Positions 51,579 through 60,462 are shown, counted from the stretch's first letter. The stretch: 64,000 nt of DNA from Pedobacter panaciterrae (GCF_001636695.1 NZ_LGEL01000019.1:1-64000); one strand, 5' to 3'. Notes: generated from the letters alone by a model not told the origin. Numbers and translations are program-made.

Positions 51579-54500
51579 ATGAAAGAAAAATCTTTAAGAA
51601 ATAATCTTCGAATAGGCTTAGGACTATCGCTATTAATACTTTTTATTTCATCGCTTGCATCTTTTATCAGTATAAAGAACCTGATTCAAAGCGCAGATCT
51701 GGTTGCTCATAGCAATGAGGTGATGACAAATCTTGATGCTGTAATGTCGACGTTAAAAGATGCCGAAACAGGACAGCGGGGGTACTTGTTAACCGGGGAC
51801 AGGGTTTTTTTAGAGCCTTACAATGGGGCACGGCAAGCGGCAATTGAACTTTTAGGTAATATAAGCTCAGAATCAAGAGATAACCCGTTTCAGCAGCAAG
51901 GCGCAAAGGAATTGCAGGGAATTATTGAAGGCAGACTTAATATTATTGATAAAACCATTGAATTAAAAAGTAAAGGTCAAAGTGTTAGTACAGCTCAGCT
52001 GCTCGATGGAAAGGTGTATATGGATAAGTCGAGGGCTGTTATTAAGAGAATGCAGGCTGAGGAGAAGAGAATACTTGACGGCCGTACCGCTAATATGAAT
52101 AAACTGGCAGGATATACCCCTATTTTAATTCTTATAGCTGCTTTTTTTGCAATTTTAATTACTGTAGTATTTTACAAAAGAGTTTCATCGGATTTTAATA
52201 CCAGAACGCGGTTACAAAAAGAGCTGGAGGATAAAAATGATGAGATAGACAATAGGATTGAGGTTATTCAGGGTATTGCGTCTCAAATTTCTAGTGGCGA
52301 CTACCAGATCCGGATGGATGCTGAGCAAAAGGATGGTTTGGGTAGTTTAGCAGGGTCATTAAATTCGATGGCTGAATCGCTTCAGTATTCCTTTTCGCTT
52401 TTGGCAGATAAAGAATGGCTTCAATCGGGCATTGCCACACTTAATGATAAAATGGTTGGAGAGAAAAGTGTGGAAGAGCTAGCAAATGATATTCTTGAGA
52501 ACATTATATTACATACAAATAGCGCTGTAGCGGCTTTTTACTTAACGGGAGATGATGCGCAATTGCAGCTTACGGGAAGCTATTCGCTGGTTACTGATAG
52601 AGAAAAGGAGCGGCTAAGGGCTGGAGACGGGGTTGCGGGGCAGGTATTTAAATCTGGCAAACAAATTCTAATTAATGATATTCCCGATGGTGAGATGACG
52701 ATTAGTTATGCCTCAGGGACTACCAGACCTCGAAATATTGTGGCTTTTCCTATAATTAGAAATAACGAAACCATTGGGGTAATGGAATTTGGCTCATTAG
52801 GTTCCTATACACCGTTGCAGCTGGAATTTTTTAACAGTATTTCGCATAACATAGGTATTGCAATTCATGTAGCACAGAACCGAAAGAAATTACAGGAACT
52901 TTTAGAGGAAACTCAGGCTCAGGCCGAAGAGTTACAGTCTCAGCATAGTGAGCTGGAGGGGCTTAATGCAGAATTAGAGGCTCAGACACAAAAAATACAA
53001 ACCTCTGAGGAAGAGTTGAGGGTGCAACAGGAAGAACTGTTACAAAGCAACCAGGAACTTGAGGAAAGAACCAGTTTACTGGAAGAAAAGAATCAGCTGA
53101 TACAGGAGCGAAATCTGGATATACAACAGAAAGCAGAACAACTGGAGCAAAGCACTAAGTATAAATCGGAGTTCCTGGCCAATATGTCTCATGAATTACG
53201 TACACCTTTAAATTCTATATTGCTGTTGTCTAAACTGATGTCGGAGAATAAGGAACTAGATGAAGAATATGTTGAGTATGCGAACGTAATTCAAAGTTCA
53301 GGACAAGGTTTATTAGGGCTTATTGATGAAATACTTGATCTCTCTAAAATAGAGGCGGGTAAAATGAAGCTTGAGTTCGATGACATCAGCATTAATGAAG
53401 TTGTAACTGATATGCGTTCTTTATTTGATCCGCTGGCTAAAAATAAAGGGCTGGACCTGGTTATTGAAGTAGAAGACAGCATAAGTATCATTAATACAGA
53501 TAAGATGCGTTTAGAGCAAATTTTAAAGAATCTGCTTTCTAATGCAATCAAATTTACGAATCATGGCAGGGTATCGCTTACGATAACTAAAGATGATAAA
53601 AATAAGTTCACCTTGTTTAAAGTTACGGATACCGGTATTGGTATTCCGGGAGATAAGCTTGGGCTTATATTTGAGGCGTTTCAGCAGGCTGATGGATCGA
53701 CCAGAAGGAGGTTCGGAGGTACGGGACTTGGGCTTTCGATAAGCAGAGAGCTGGCTAAGCTTTTAGGCGGAGAAATTGAGCTTACAAGTAAGGAAAACGT
53801 GGGTAGTGAGTTTACTTTCTCTTTGCCTGTAGATAAATTGGTTGTAGTTAATAAGGAAGATATACAGGATGCAGGTGCTTTTGCTGTGGTTGAAAAGCAA
53901 AAAGAGGTTGTTCTGGAAAGATTTACTGTAGACCATATTCCGCAGGAGGTTGAGGATGACAGGAACAATATTAATGAGGATGATAAGGTTATTCTTATTG
54001 TAGAAGATGATACCGGATTTGCAAAAACGCTGTTGAATTTTACCCGGAAAAGGAATTACAAAGGTATTGTAGCTGTAAGAGGGGATGTTGGGATTGAACT
54101 GGCTAACCACTACAAACCGCTTGCGATTTTGCTGGATATTCAGCTTCCTGTTAAGGATGGATGGCAGGTAATGGAGGAGCTTAAATCCAATCCCAAAACC
54201 AGACATATCCCTGTTCATATTATGTCGTCGCTGGAAGTTAAAAAAGAGAGCTTGTTAAAAGGAGCAGTTGATTTTATTAATAAACCAGTGGCTCTTGAGC
54301 ATATGGCCCAGATTTTTCAAAAGCTTGAACAGGCGTTAACTAAGGGGCCTAAAAAGGTTCTTATAGTGGAAGAAAACAAACAACATGCTCAGGCATTAAG
54401 TTATTTCCTGAGTAACTATAACATCAACACCCAGGTAGCAAATAATGTAAATGAAGGGATAGGTGCATTGCAGGAAAAAGAGGTTGACTGTGTGATACTG

Positions 54501-55166
54501 GATATGGGTATACCTGATAAAAATGCATATGAGACGCTGGAAACCATTAAGAAAAGTGAGGGCTTGGAAAATTTGCCTATCATCATCTTTACGGGTAAAA
54601 ACTTATCGAAGGGTGAAGAAAGCAGAATTAGACAATATGCAGATTCAATTGTAGTTAAAACCGCACATTCTTACCAAAGGATACTGGATGAGGCCGGTTT
54701 GTTCCTGCATCTGATAGAGGAGAAGGAACAGGATGGTAAGCACAAAAAACAGGCATCTGAAAAACTCGGTGGTTTATATGAGGTGCTAAACAATAAAACT
54801 GTTCTGATTGCTGATGATGATGTTAGGAATATATTCTCGCTAACAAAGGCATTGGAGCAGCATAAGATGAAAGTTTTAGCCGCTACCGATGGAAAAGAAG
54901 CGCTACAGATGCTTAAAGAGAACCCTCTGGTTGATATTGTGCTGATGGATATGATGATGCCTGAGATGGACGGATATGAAAGCACGAAAGAGATCAGAAA
55001 AATCCCTGCATATAAACAATTGCCGGTCCTGGCTGTTACTGCCAAGGCAATGATGGGTGACAGAGAGAAATGTATTGCCGCAGGGGCATCTGATTACATC
55101 TCGAAACCTGTTGATATTGATCAGCTGATCTCATTATTACGAGTTTGGCTTTACAACAAAGTGTAA
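51579..55166 (+). CDS. Hybrid histidine kinase: CHASE3-HAMP-GAF-coiled coil-HK-REC x3
   Basis: An 1195-residue sensor. Helix TM1 (about 12-31), a periplasmic CHASE3 domain (about 35-175, with AETGQRGYLLTG), TM2 (about 180-199), a HAMP-like segment (about 200-275), a GAF domain (about 285-430), and a long Glu/Gln-rich coiled coil (about 435-525). Then the kinase core: H538 in MSHELRTP, N-box around 655, GTGLGLS at about 714. Three receivers follow: REC1 (D853), REC2 (D975; acidic pair EE, and Thr after the conserved Lys1027), REC3 (D1124). It is the central sensor of the operon. The coiled coil is a candidate site for CheR/CheB modification (inference). Confidence 0.95.
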   Translation: MKEKSLRNNLRIGLGLSLLILFISSLASFISIKNLIQSADLVAHSNEVMTNLDAVMSTLKDAETGQRGYLLTGDRVFLEPYNGARQAAIELLGNISSESRDNPFQQQGAKELQGIIEGRLNIIDKTIELKSKGQSVSTAQLLDGKVYMDKSRAVIKRMQAEEKRILDGRTANMNKLAGYTPILILIAAFFAILITVVFYKRVSSDFNTRTRLQKELEDKNDEIDNRIEVIQGIASQISSGDYQIRMDAEQKDGLGSLAGSLNSMAESLQYSFSLLADKEWLQSGIATLNDKMVGEKSVEELANDILENIILHTNSAVAAFYLTGDDAQLQLTGSYSLVTDREKERLRAGDGVAGQVFKSGKQILINDIPDGEMTISYASGTTRPRNIVAFPIIRNNETIGVMEFGSLGSYTPLQLEFFNSISHNIGIAIHVAQNRKKLQELLEETQAQAEELQSQHSELEGLNAELEAQTQKIQTSEEELRVQQEELLQSNQELEERTSLLEEKNQLIQERNLDIQQKAEQLEQSTKYKSEFLANMSHELRTPLNSILLLSKLMSENKELDEEYVEYANVIQSSGQGLLGLIDEILDLSKIEAGKMKLEFDDISINEVVTDMRSLFDPLAKNKGLDLVIEVEDSISIINTDKMRLEQILKNLLSNAIKFTNHGRVSLTITKDDKNKFTLFKVTDTGIGIPGDKLGLIFEAFQQADGSTRRRFGGTGLGLSISRELAKLLGGEIELTSKENVGSEFTFSLPVDKLVVVNKEDIQDAGAFAVVEKQKEVVLERFTVDHIPQEVEDDRNNINEDDKVILIVEDDTGFAKTLLNFTRKRNYKGIVAVRGDVGIELANHYKPLAILLDIQLPVKDGWQVMEELKSNPKTRHIPVHIMSSLEVKKESLLKGAVDFINKPVALEHMAQIFQKLEQALTKGPKKVLIVEENKQHAQALSYFLSNYNINTQVANNVNEGIGALQEKEVDCVILDMGIPDKNAYETLETIKKSEGLENLPIIIFTGKNLSKGEESRIRQYADSIVVKTAHSYQRILDEAGLFLHLIEEKEQDGKHKKQASEKLGGLYEVLNNKTVLIADDDVRNIFSLTKALEQHKMKVLAATDGKEALQMLKENPLVDIVLMDMMMPEMDGYESTKEIRKIPAYKQLPVLAVTAKAMMGDREKCIAAGASDYISKPVDIDQLISLLRVWLYNKV

Positions 55167-55170
55167 CTAT

Positions 55171-55536
55171 ATGGCGAAAAAAATATTGATAATTGACGAC
55201 GATAACAGGAACATTTTTGCGTTGTCGGCTGTTTTGAAAGCAAAGGGCTACCAATGTTTAACTGCAACTGGCGGGGAAGAGGGAATAGACCTGCTCAAAG
55301 AGAATAAAGAAATTGCAGTGGTATTAATGGATATGATGATGCCGGGTATGGATGGCTATGAGGCTATTGCTAAAATAGATGAAAGCCCGGAGATTAAGCA
55401 TATTCCTGTTATAGCTGTTACTGCTCAGGCTATGGTTGGAGATCGGGAGCGTTGCATTAATGCAGGTGCTGCAGGCTACGTTTCTAAACCTATTAATGTT
55501 GAAGAGTTGACAAGTTTGCTTATTAAATATATTTAA
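55171..55536 (+). CDS. Stand-alone response regulator
   Basis: A 121-residue single receiver domain with D10, D11, phospho-acceptor D54, and the conserved Thr and Lys. It closely resembles REC3 of the preceding hybrid kinase (both have LMDMMMP and a VTA-AM-GDRE segment), so it probably arose by duplication of that domain. Without an output domain it may shuttle phosphate between kinases or act by protein contact. It sits 4 bp after the kinase and directly abuts cheR. Confidence 0.94.
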   Translation: MAKKILIIDDDNRNIFALSAVLKAKGYQCLTATGGEEGIDLLKENKEIAVVLMDMMMPGMDGYEAIAKIDESPEIKHIPVIAVTAQAMVGDRERCINAGAAGYVSKPINVEELTSLLIKYI

Positions 55537-56361
55537 TTGGAACTCTCTGTAATTAACGACGATCATGTAGAGATCTTACTTTCAGATCTACTGGAACAGT
55601 ACGGGTATGATTTTACAGGGTACTCCAGGGCATCTTTAAAGAGAAGAATTATAAGGTTGTATAGTTTGGATAGGGCTTTAAGTTTTGCAGAGTTCAGATA
55701 TAAAATAAATAACGATAGCCTGTACTTTAAGCGGTTTGTTGAGCAGATTACAGTTAATGTAACTGAAATGTTTAGAGATCCCGCTTTTTTTAAAACGTTA
55801 AGAGATGTGGTGTTGCCAAAACTTGGAACTTATCCTTTTATCCGGATCTGGCTTGCAGGCTGCTCAACAGGAGAAGAGGCCTATTCAATCTCAATTATTT
55901 TAAAAGAACTTAATCTGTTGCATAAATCTTTAATTTATGCAACAGATTTAAATCCAATTGTATTGGAAAAGGCTGCTCAGGGAATGTTTGGGATGAGCAA
56001 CATGAAGCAATATTCTGAGAACTATATTTTATCTGGTGGTTTAAAGGACTTTTCAAGCTATTATACAGCAAACTATTCGCTTGCAAAATTTGACGACGAG
56101 TTGAAAAGCAAGATTATATTTTCTACCCATAATCTGGTTTCAGATTATTCATTTAATGAGTTTCAGCTTATTTTGTGTAGAAATGTGCTTATCTATTTTG
56201 ATAGAGAATTACAACAGAAAGTGCTGAGTCTATTTGATGAGAGCCTTGAGGAATTGGGGTATTTGGCGCTGGGAACTAAGGAGACAATTAATTTCTCAGG
56301 GATTTCGGATAAGTATAAACGGTTGGACTCGGAGAAGATCTGGAGGAAAGTACTACGATGA
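55537..56361 (+). CDS. CheR-type protein glutamate methyltransferase
   Basis: A 274-residue CheR-type SAM-dependent methyltransferase. An N-terminal helical domain (about 1-75, with YSRASLKRRI) precedes the catalytic domain, where the SAM site WLAGCSTGEEAYS (about residues 107-119) and the LCRNVLIYF segment (about residues 214-222) are clear. CheR normally methylates Glu residues of chemoreceptors, but none is encoded here. The start is a TTG directly after the preceding stop; no alternative exists. It is followed by cheB with a 4-bp overlap. Confidence 0.93.
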   Translation: MELSVINDDHVEILLSDLLEQYGYDFTGYSRASLKRRIIRLYSLDRALSFAEFRYKINNDSLYFKRFVEQITVNVTEMFRDPAFFKTLRDVVLPKLGTYPFIRIWLAGCSTGEEAYSISIILKELNLLHKSLIYATDLNPIVLEKAAQGMFGMSNMKQYSENYILSGGLKDFSSYYTANYSLAKFDDELKSKIIFSTHNLVSDYSFNEFQLILCRNVLIYFDRELQQKVLSLFDESLEELGYLALGTKETINFSGISDKYKRLDSEKIWRKVLR

Positions 56362-56921
56362 AAAAATGTGAAGCATTTATTATAGGGGGCTCAGCAGGGA
56401 GTTTGGATGTGCTTTTAAAAGTGCTTCCGTTAATTAATGCAGCAATAAAATTTCCAATAGTTATTGTGATTCACCGTAAGCACGGGACAGATTCTTTATT
56501 GCCGGAATTGTTATCAAGTAGAACTCAACTGAATGTTAAAGAGGTAGAAGAGAAAGAAGCGCTGGTTGCGGGCACTATTTATATAGCGCCTTCGGATTAT
56601 CACTTGCTTATAGAGCAGGATCGTACATTCTCTTTGGATTATTCTGAGAAAATAAACTATTCCAGACCAGCAATTGATGCTACATTTCAAACAGCGGCAG
56701 AGGTTTATAAGGATAAACTGGTTTGTATTTTGCTGTCCGGATCGAACTCTGACGGTGTAAACGGGCTGAAAAGTGTTAAGCTTTGGGGCGGGGTGGCCTT
56801 AATTCAGGATCCAACGACTGCTCAGGTTGCCTATATGCCTGCCCAGGCGCAGGCTAACGTAAAAATAGATGATGCTTTAAGTATAGAAGCTATTGCAGAA
56901 TTCATAAATTTGCTGCCCTAA
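56358..56921 (+). CDS. CheB-type methylesterase without receiver domain
   Basis: A 187-residue protein consisting only of the CheB catalytic domain. The triad is visible: Ser12 in GGSAGS, His39 in VIHRKHG and Asp132 in GSNSDG. Classical CheB carries an N-terminal receiver that inhibits it; here that domain is absent, so control must come from a separate protein, possibly one of the two stand-alone regulators. It overlaps cheR by 4 bp. Confidence 0.94.
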   Translation: MKKCEAFIIGGSAGSLDVLLKVLPLINAAIKFPIVIVIHRKHGTDSLLPELLSSRTQLNVKEVEEKEALVAGTIYIAPSDYHLLIEQDRTFSLDYSEKINYSRPAIDATFQTAAEVYKDKLVCILLSGSNSDGVNGLKSVKLWGGVALIQDPTTAQVAYMPAQAQANVKIDDALSIEAIAEFINLLP

Positions 56922-56946
56922 ACTTTGTAGTTAACCATATCCGCAA

Positions 56947-57315
56947 ATGGAGAAGAATAAAAGAGTATTTGTATTTGATGATAATGCAGAAATTTTAGAA
57001 TTGTGTACAATTATTCTGGAAGATGCTGGTTATGATATTAAGACGTCTTCGACCTCTAATAATATTATAGATCAGGTGTTGTCTTATATCCCCGACATTA
57101 TTTTTATGGACAATTGGCTGCCGGATGTTGGCGGTATTGACGCCACCAGAGAGCTTAAAGGTCATGAGGTACTAAAAAGTATACCTGTAATCTATTTCTC
57201 TGCTAATAATGATGTAAAAGCACTTGCAGCAGAAGCAGGAGCAGATGGGTATCTATCTAAACCGTTTGATATTCAGGAACTGGAAGACATCATTCAAAAA
57301 CACCTTTCTGTTTAA
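56947..57315 (+). CDS. Stand-alone response regulator
   Basis: A 122-residue single receiver domain: D11, D12, phospho-acceptor D55 in FMDNWLPD, a Ser in the Thr position (YFSAN) and Lys in YLSKPF. It is less similar to the other regulator of the operon than that one is to the kinase REC3. It lies 25 bp after cheB and ends the operon. It has no output domain. Confidence 0.92.
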   Translation: MEKNKRVFVFDDNAEILELCTIILEDAGYDIKTSSTSNNIIDQVLSYIPDIIFMDNWLPDVGGIDATRELKGHEVLKSIPVIYFSANNDVKALAAEAGADGYLSKPFDIQELEDIIQKHLSV

Positions 57316-57379
57316 GTAAGACAGGATCTTAAGACGGTAGAGGTAGGGGGAATAGCTGGTCGTCAGGTCTCGTCCCCTC

Positions 57380-57492
57380 GTTATCTCGCATGGTACTCTC
57401 GTCATCTCGCATGGTACTCTCGTCATCTCGACGATAGGAGAGATCTCTTGTTTATGCTACTTTAAGAGGTCTCTCCTATCGTCGAGATGACG
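57380..57492. repeat. Dispersed palindrome copy 5 with leading 21-bp tandem units
   Basis: 30-bp arms (57421-57450 and 57463-57492) with two mismatches and a 12-base loop. It is preceded by two 21-bp units (57380-57400 and 57401-57421, one mismatch), whose starts have the same gtcatctc as the palindrome tip. It lies between the convergent signalling operon and M49-like peptidase gene. Confidence 0.92.
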
Positions 57493-57514
57493 CGGGGACA
57501 ACATTCCGCTTAGG

Positions 57515-59197
57515 TTATTTTACGCCTAAAACATCAACTCCCTGTTCAAAGATGATATCAACCGGAATTCCTTTTTTAGTTAGTTTATCAAGATCTGATT
57601 GAAGCTCAGGAGAAATTACCGCATTTTCTTTTTGCGTTTTTTCTACAGCAGCCTTATCTCCATTTCCCTGAAGGGTTATGATTAAGTTGCTTAATTTGTT
57701 CATTGCCGTCTCAAATTTGGCAAAATCAACTTTGTAAGTGCCGTTTTCATTTCTGATAAAAGCCCCATTTTCCTTAAAGAAATTGAAGCATTGCATGTTG
57801 GCCTTACCATGTGCACTTGCTGCTCCAAACCTTACTGAGCGGAGGATGCCCGCCATATATGTGGTGTAGAATTGTTTAATATCGCCTTCCAGTTCACCCT
57901 TCTTAAGCAACCCTGTTACCATGTAAAGGCCTAAAACATCGGCCTTACCTTCTTCGAGCCATGAATATTGCTCCTGTAAAGCCTCTTTAACAAAGCCTTT
58001 GCCTGTAATTGTTTTCTTGATACCTAAGCCATGGGCAACTTCATGAAACATTACATTGGCAAAGAAAGCATCGAAATTGATGTATTGTTGCTGATCTTTA
58101 TCGATAAGTTCATGAGCTATAGGAATAAGAATTTTATCGAACTTGGCTTTCATTGCATTTTTTAACTGTGAGCGCCTTGTTCCTTTCTTTTGCTGAATGA
58201 TTTCATCATTCGGAAGGTTTACTGCAATTGTTTTTGAGCCTGCATTACAATCGCCTGCATAGTAGACTACATCGTAAGCATTTAATTCAGAGTCTGTACC
58301 CGGTTTTTCTTTTTTGTATTTAGCATCAACAGGCAGTCCCTGCTGTAATTGGGGCAGCATGCTTACGTACTTGGCAAGGCGCTTACTCCATACTTTATCT
58401 TTTATCAATACATAAGCCTCGTAAGATGCGCGTGCGTTGAATAGCTTATCTTCATAATTCTCGATAGGGCCAATTATGATATCGAGGTTATTGGTTTTCA
58501 TATCCAGCCATGCATAATCGCTGACAGTATAGCTATCGGTTACTAATGCATCGGCACGCAGGTTCAGGTATTTTTTAAGCCCTGGATCTTCTGCCAGTAG
58601 TGCTGCTTGTTTTAAAAGGCTCGAAGCTTTTTGTAACTCTGTAGCAAAAAGAACATGATAAGGAATTGAATTGAGTTTTCCTGTGCTATCCTTTTTTATA
58701 ACAGAGTATTGGCCATATTTATCTTTTACATCAGAATTTTTAAGCTCTTCTTTAGTCATTCCGGCAGGGTAAAAGCTTGCGGCATCAGGCTTGGGACCTA
58801 TGCCGGCAACAAAAGGCTTATCGCCATTAAGTCTATCCCATGGACCATAGTTAATCCAGATGAAAGATTTTGTTTTCTCATCTTTTATGGTGCTTAGTAA
58901 ACTGTCTCTCTGAGGGTATGCCTGCTTCCAGAACAGATCGTCCATTATTTGAGCAGATTGTATTAAGAGAGGAAGTATTTTGCGCTCATTAATGCTCAGG
59001 TCATTTAAATTGGTGGTTAGCTTTACTTTTTCATAAATATCCAGGCGCTCATTTACATATTTCTGTAAACTGTCGTTTGATGATGTTGTCTTTTCTGTTG
59101 TTTTTGTGTTTTTGTCCTGCGGGCTACCGCACGAAGCAAGTCCTGCAATGATTGAGCATCCAGCAATAAATAGGCTTGCTTTGCTAATGTTTTTCAT
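57515..59197 (-). CDS. M49-like (dipeptidyl-peptidase III-like) zinc lipoprotein
   Basis: A 560-residue protein with a lipoprotein signal; the lipobox is LASC with Cys23. The zinc motif is HEVAHGLG (His385, His389) with a downstream EEGKAD (Glu about 415) as third ligand. Peptidase family M49 usually has a six-residue HExxGH motif, whereas this has a five-residue HExxH, a variant I recall in some bacterial M49 members. I chose the ATG at 59197, which gives the lipobox; the open frame to 59332 would cross the start of the divergent amidase gene. Probably a surface-exposed or periplasmic dipeptidase (inference). Confidence 0.82.
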   Translation of the reverse strand: MKNISKASLFIAGCSIIAGLASCGSPQDKNTKTTEKTTSSNDSLQKYVNERLDIYEKVKLTTNLNDLSINERKILPLLIQSAQIMDDLFWKQAYPQRDSLLSTIKDEKTKSFIWINYGPWDRLNGDKPFVAGIGPKPDAASFYPAGMTKEELKNSDVKDKYGQYSVIKKDSTGKLNSIPYHVLFATELQKASSLLKQAALLAEDPGLKKYLNLRADALVTDSYTVSDYAWLDMKTNNLDIIIGPIENYEDKLFNARASYEAYVLIKDKVWSKRLAKYVSMLPQLQQGLPVDAKYKKEKPGTDSELNAYDVVYYAGDCNAGSKTIAVNLPNDEIIQQKKGTRRSQLKNAMKAKFDKILIPIAHELIDKDQQQYINFDAFFANVMFHEVAHGLGIKKTITGKGFVKEALQEQYSWLEEGKADVLGLYMVTGLLKKGELEGDIKQFYTTYMAGILRSVRFGAASAHGKANMQCFNFFKENGAFIRNENGTYKVDFAKFETAMNKLSNLIITLQGNGDKAAVEKTQKENAVISPELQSDLDKLTKKGIPVDIIFEQGVDVLGVK

Positions 59198-59323
59198 ATA
59201 TGAATATATTAGTACTTTTATGACTATATGGCCTGCTTTTAGGCAAGGCAGGTTTGATAGTGCAGATTTAATTGCGACTAAAATAGTAAAAAATAGTAAT
59301 TTCACGCCTTCTATCTTTTCATT

Positions 59324-60157
59324 ATGATACATCAGATCAAATTAAAAAAAGGCTATACCTATATTTTAGCAGTCCTTATGCTTGCATCTTGTTCTGCAGG
59401 TAAATATGCAGCTACAAATAAAATATATAAGAAAAAGGCAGACGAGTTTGCGGAAACAATAAAGTCGATGCCGCCAACAAATCAGGGAGTTGTGCTTTCT
59501 GATCCGACGTTACAATCGTGGGTTGGATCTGTAAATTTTGGCATAAGAAGGCCAAATTTTGTAATTCTTCATCATACTGCACAGCAATCTACCGATCAGA
59601 CAATAAAGACGTTTACAATTGCAAAAACAGAGGTGAGCGCTCATTATGTGGTTGGAAGGGACGGCAAGGTGGTCCAAATGGTGAATGACTATTTAAGGGC
59701 TAACCATGCAGGAGTAGGCAGGTGGGGTAATGACACAGACTTGAACTCGTCGTCTATTGGAATTGAGATTGATAATTCGGGCACTGAACCCTATTCTGAG
59801 GTACAGTTACAAAGTCTGATGACTTTACTTTCTACATTAAAAAGCAGGTATAAAATTCCAACGGCAAATTTTATTGGTCATTCAGATGTGGCACCAAGGA
59901 GAAAAGTAGATCCGGCAAATTTCCCATGGAAGAGGTTTGCTGAAAAAGGTTATGGTTTATGGTACGATAGCGTGCTGGTAATGCCGCCAGATAATTTTGA
60001 TGCTGCACTTGCGCTAAAAATTATTGGATATGATGTTAGTAATTTGCCGGCCGCAATTGTTGCATTTAAGATCCACTTTGTACAAACAGACGTAACGCCT
60101 GAGCTAACTCCGGCAGTTAAACTGATTCTGTTTAACTTGTACAAGAAGTATATGTAG
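59324..60157 (+). CDS. N-acetylmuramoyl-L-alanine amidase lipoprotein (amidase_2)
   Basis: A 277-residue amidase with lipobox LASCSAG (Cys about residue 23). The amidase_2 domain (about 75-215) has zinc-site segments LHHTA (about residue 83) and GHSDVAPRRKVDP (about 186-198), the typical set for AmpD-like enzymes. It would cut peptide stems from glycan strands in the periplasm. The C-terminal 60 residues form a helical extension resembling peptidoglycan-binding regions. It shares its promoter region with the divergent M49-like gene. Confidence 0.9.
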   Translation: MIHQIKLKKGYTYILAVLMLASCSAGKYAATNKIYKKKADEFAETIKSMPPTNQGVVLSDPTLQSWVGSVNFGIRRPNFVILHHTAQQSTDQTIKTFTIAKTEVSAHYVVGRDGKVVQMVNDYLRANHAGVGRWGNDTDLNSSSIGIEIDNSGTEPYSEVQLQSLMTLLSTLKSRYKIPTANFIGHSDVAPRRKVDPANFPWKRFAEKGYGLWYDSVLVMPPDNFDAALALKIIGYDVSNLPAAIVAFKIHFVQTDVTPELTPAVKLILFNLYKKYM

Positions 60158-60180
60158 GTTGCATAAAGGTGGTTGTAGGG

Positions 60181-60210
60181 TCGTTGTAAGGTCGTTGTAA
60201 GGTCGTTGTC
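60181..60210. repeat. 11-bp tandem repeat downstream of the amidase gene
   Basis: Two perfect 11-bp units (60181-60191 and 60192-60202) and a partial third, just before palindrome copy 6. Non-coding. Confidence 0.75.
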
Positions 60211-60241
60211 CTTCTGAATTCGTTCGTCATCATTCTCAATT

Positions 60242-60313
60242 CGTCATCTCGACGATAGGAGAGATCTCTTGTTCATGCTAGTTCAAGAGATCTCTCCTAT
60301 CGTCGAGATGACG
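60242..60313. repeat. Dispersed palindrome copy 6
   Basis: Perfect 30-bp arms (60242-60271 and 60284-60313) with a 12-base loop, between the convergent amidase and glnS genes. Confidence 0.93.
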
Positions 60314-60416
60314 GGTGTGTCGTCTTAGAGTAACGGTGTGCAGTCCTTGGAGACGGTGTGTCGCCTTTGGATGACGGTGTGTATTAGTCTTTGGATGACG
60401 TATGTCGCCTTTGGTT
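60311..60416. repeat. Degenerate 21-bp tandem array beside palindrome copy 6
   Basis: Five units of 19-24 bp: 60311-60331, 60333-60352, 60353-60373, 60374-60397 and 60398-60416. Each begins with acg, in register with the palindrome tip, and several end in ggatg, so each boundary repeats the palindrome's gatgacg end. Confidence 0.8.
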
Positions 60417-60429
60417 ATTATACCAAGCG

Positions 60430-60462
60430 TTATAATAGCCTTATAATAGCCTAATAATAGCC
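60430..60462. repeat. 11-bp tandem repeat abutting the glnS stop codon
   Basis: Three 11-bp units (60430-60440, 60441-60451, 60452-60462), the last with one mismatch; it shares a base with the glnS stop codon. Confidence 0.8.

Noticed and set aside
53763-54218. A 151-codon minus-strand frame inside the hybrid kinase gene
   Set aside because: It is antisense to conserved kinase and receiver sequence and looks like non-protein composition.
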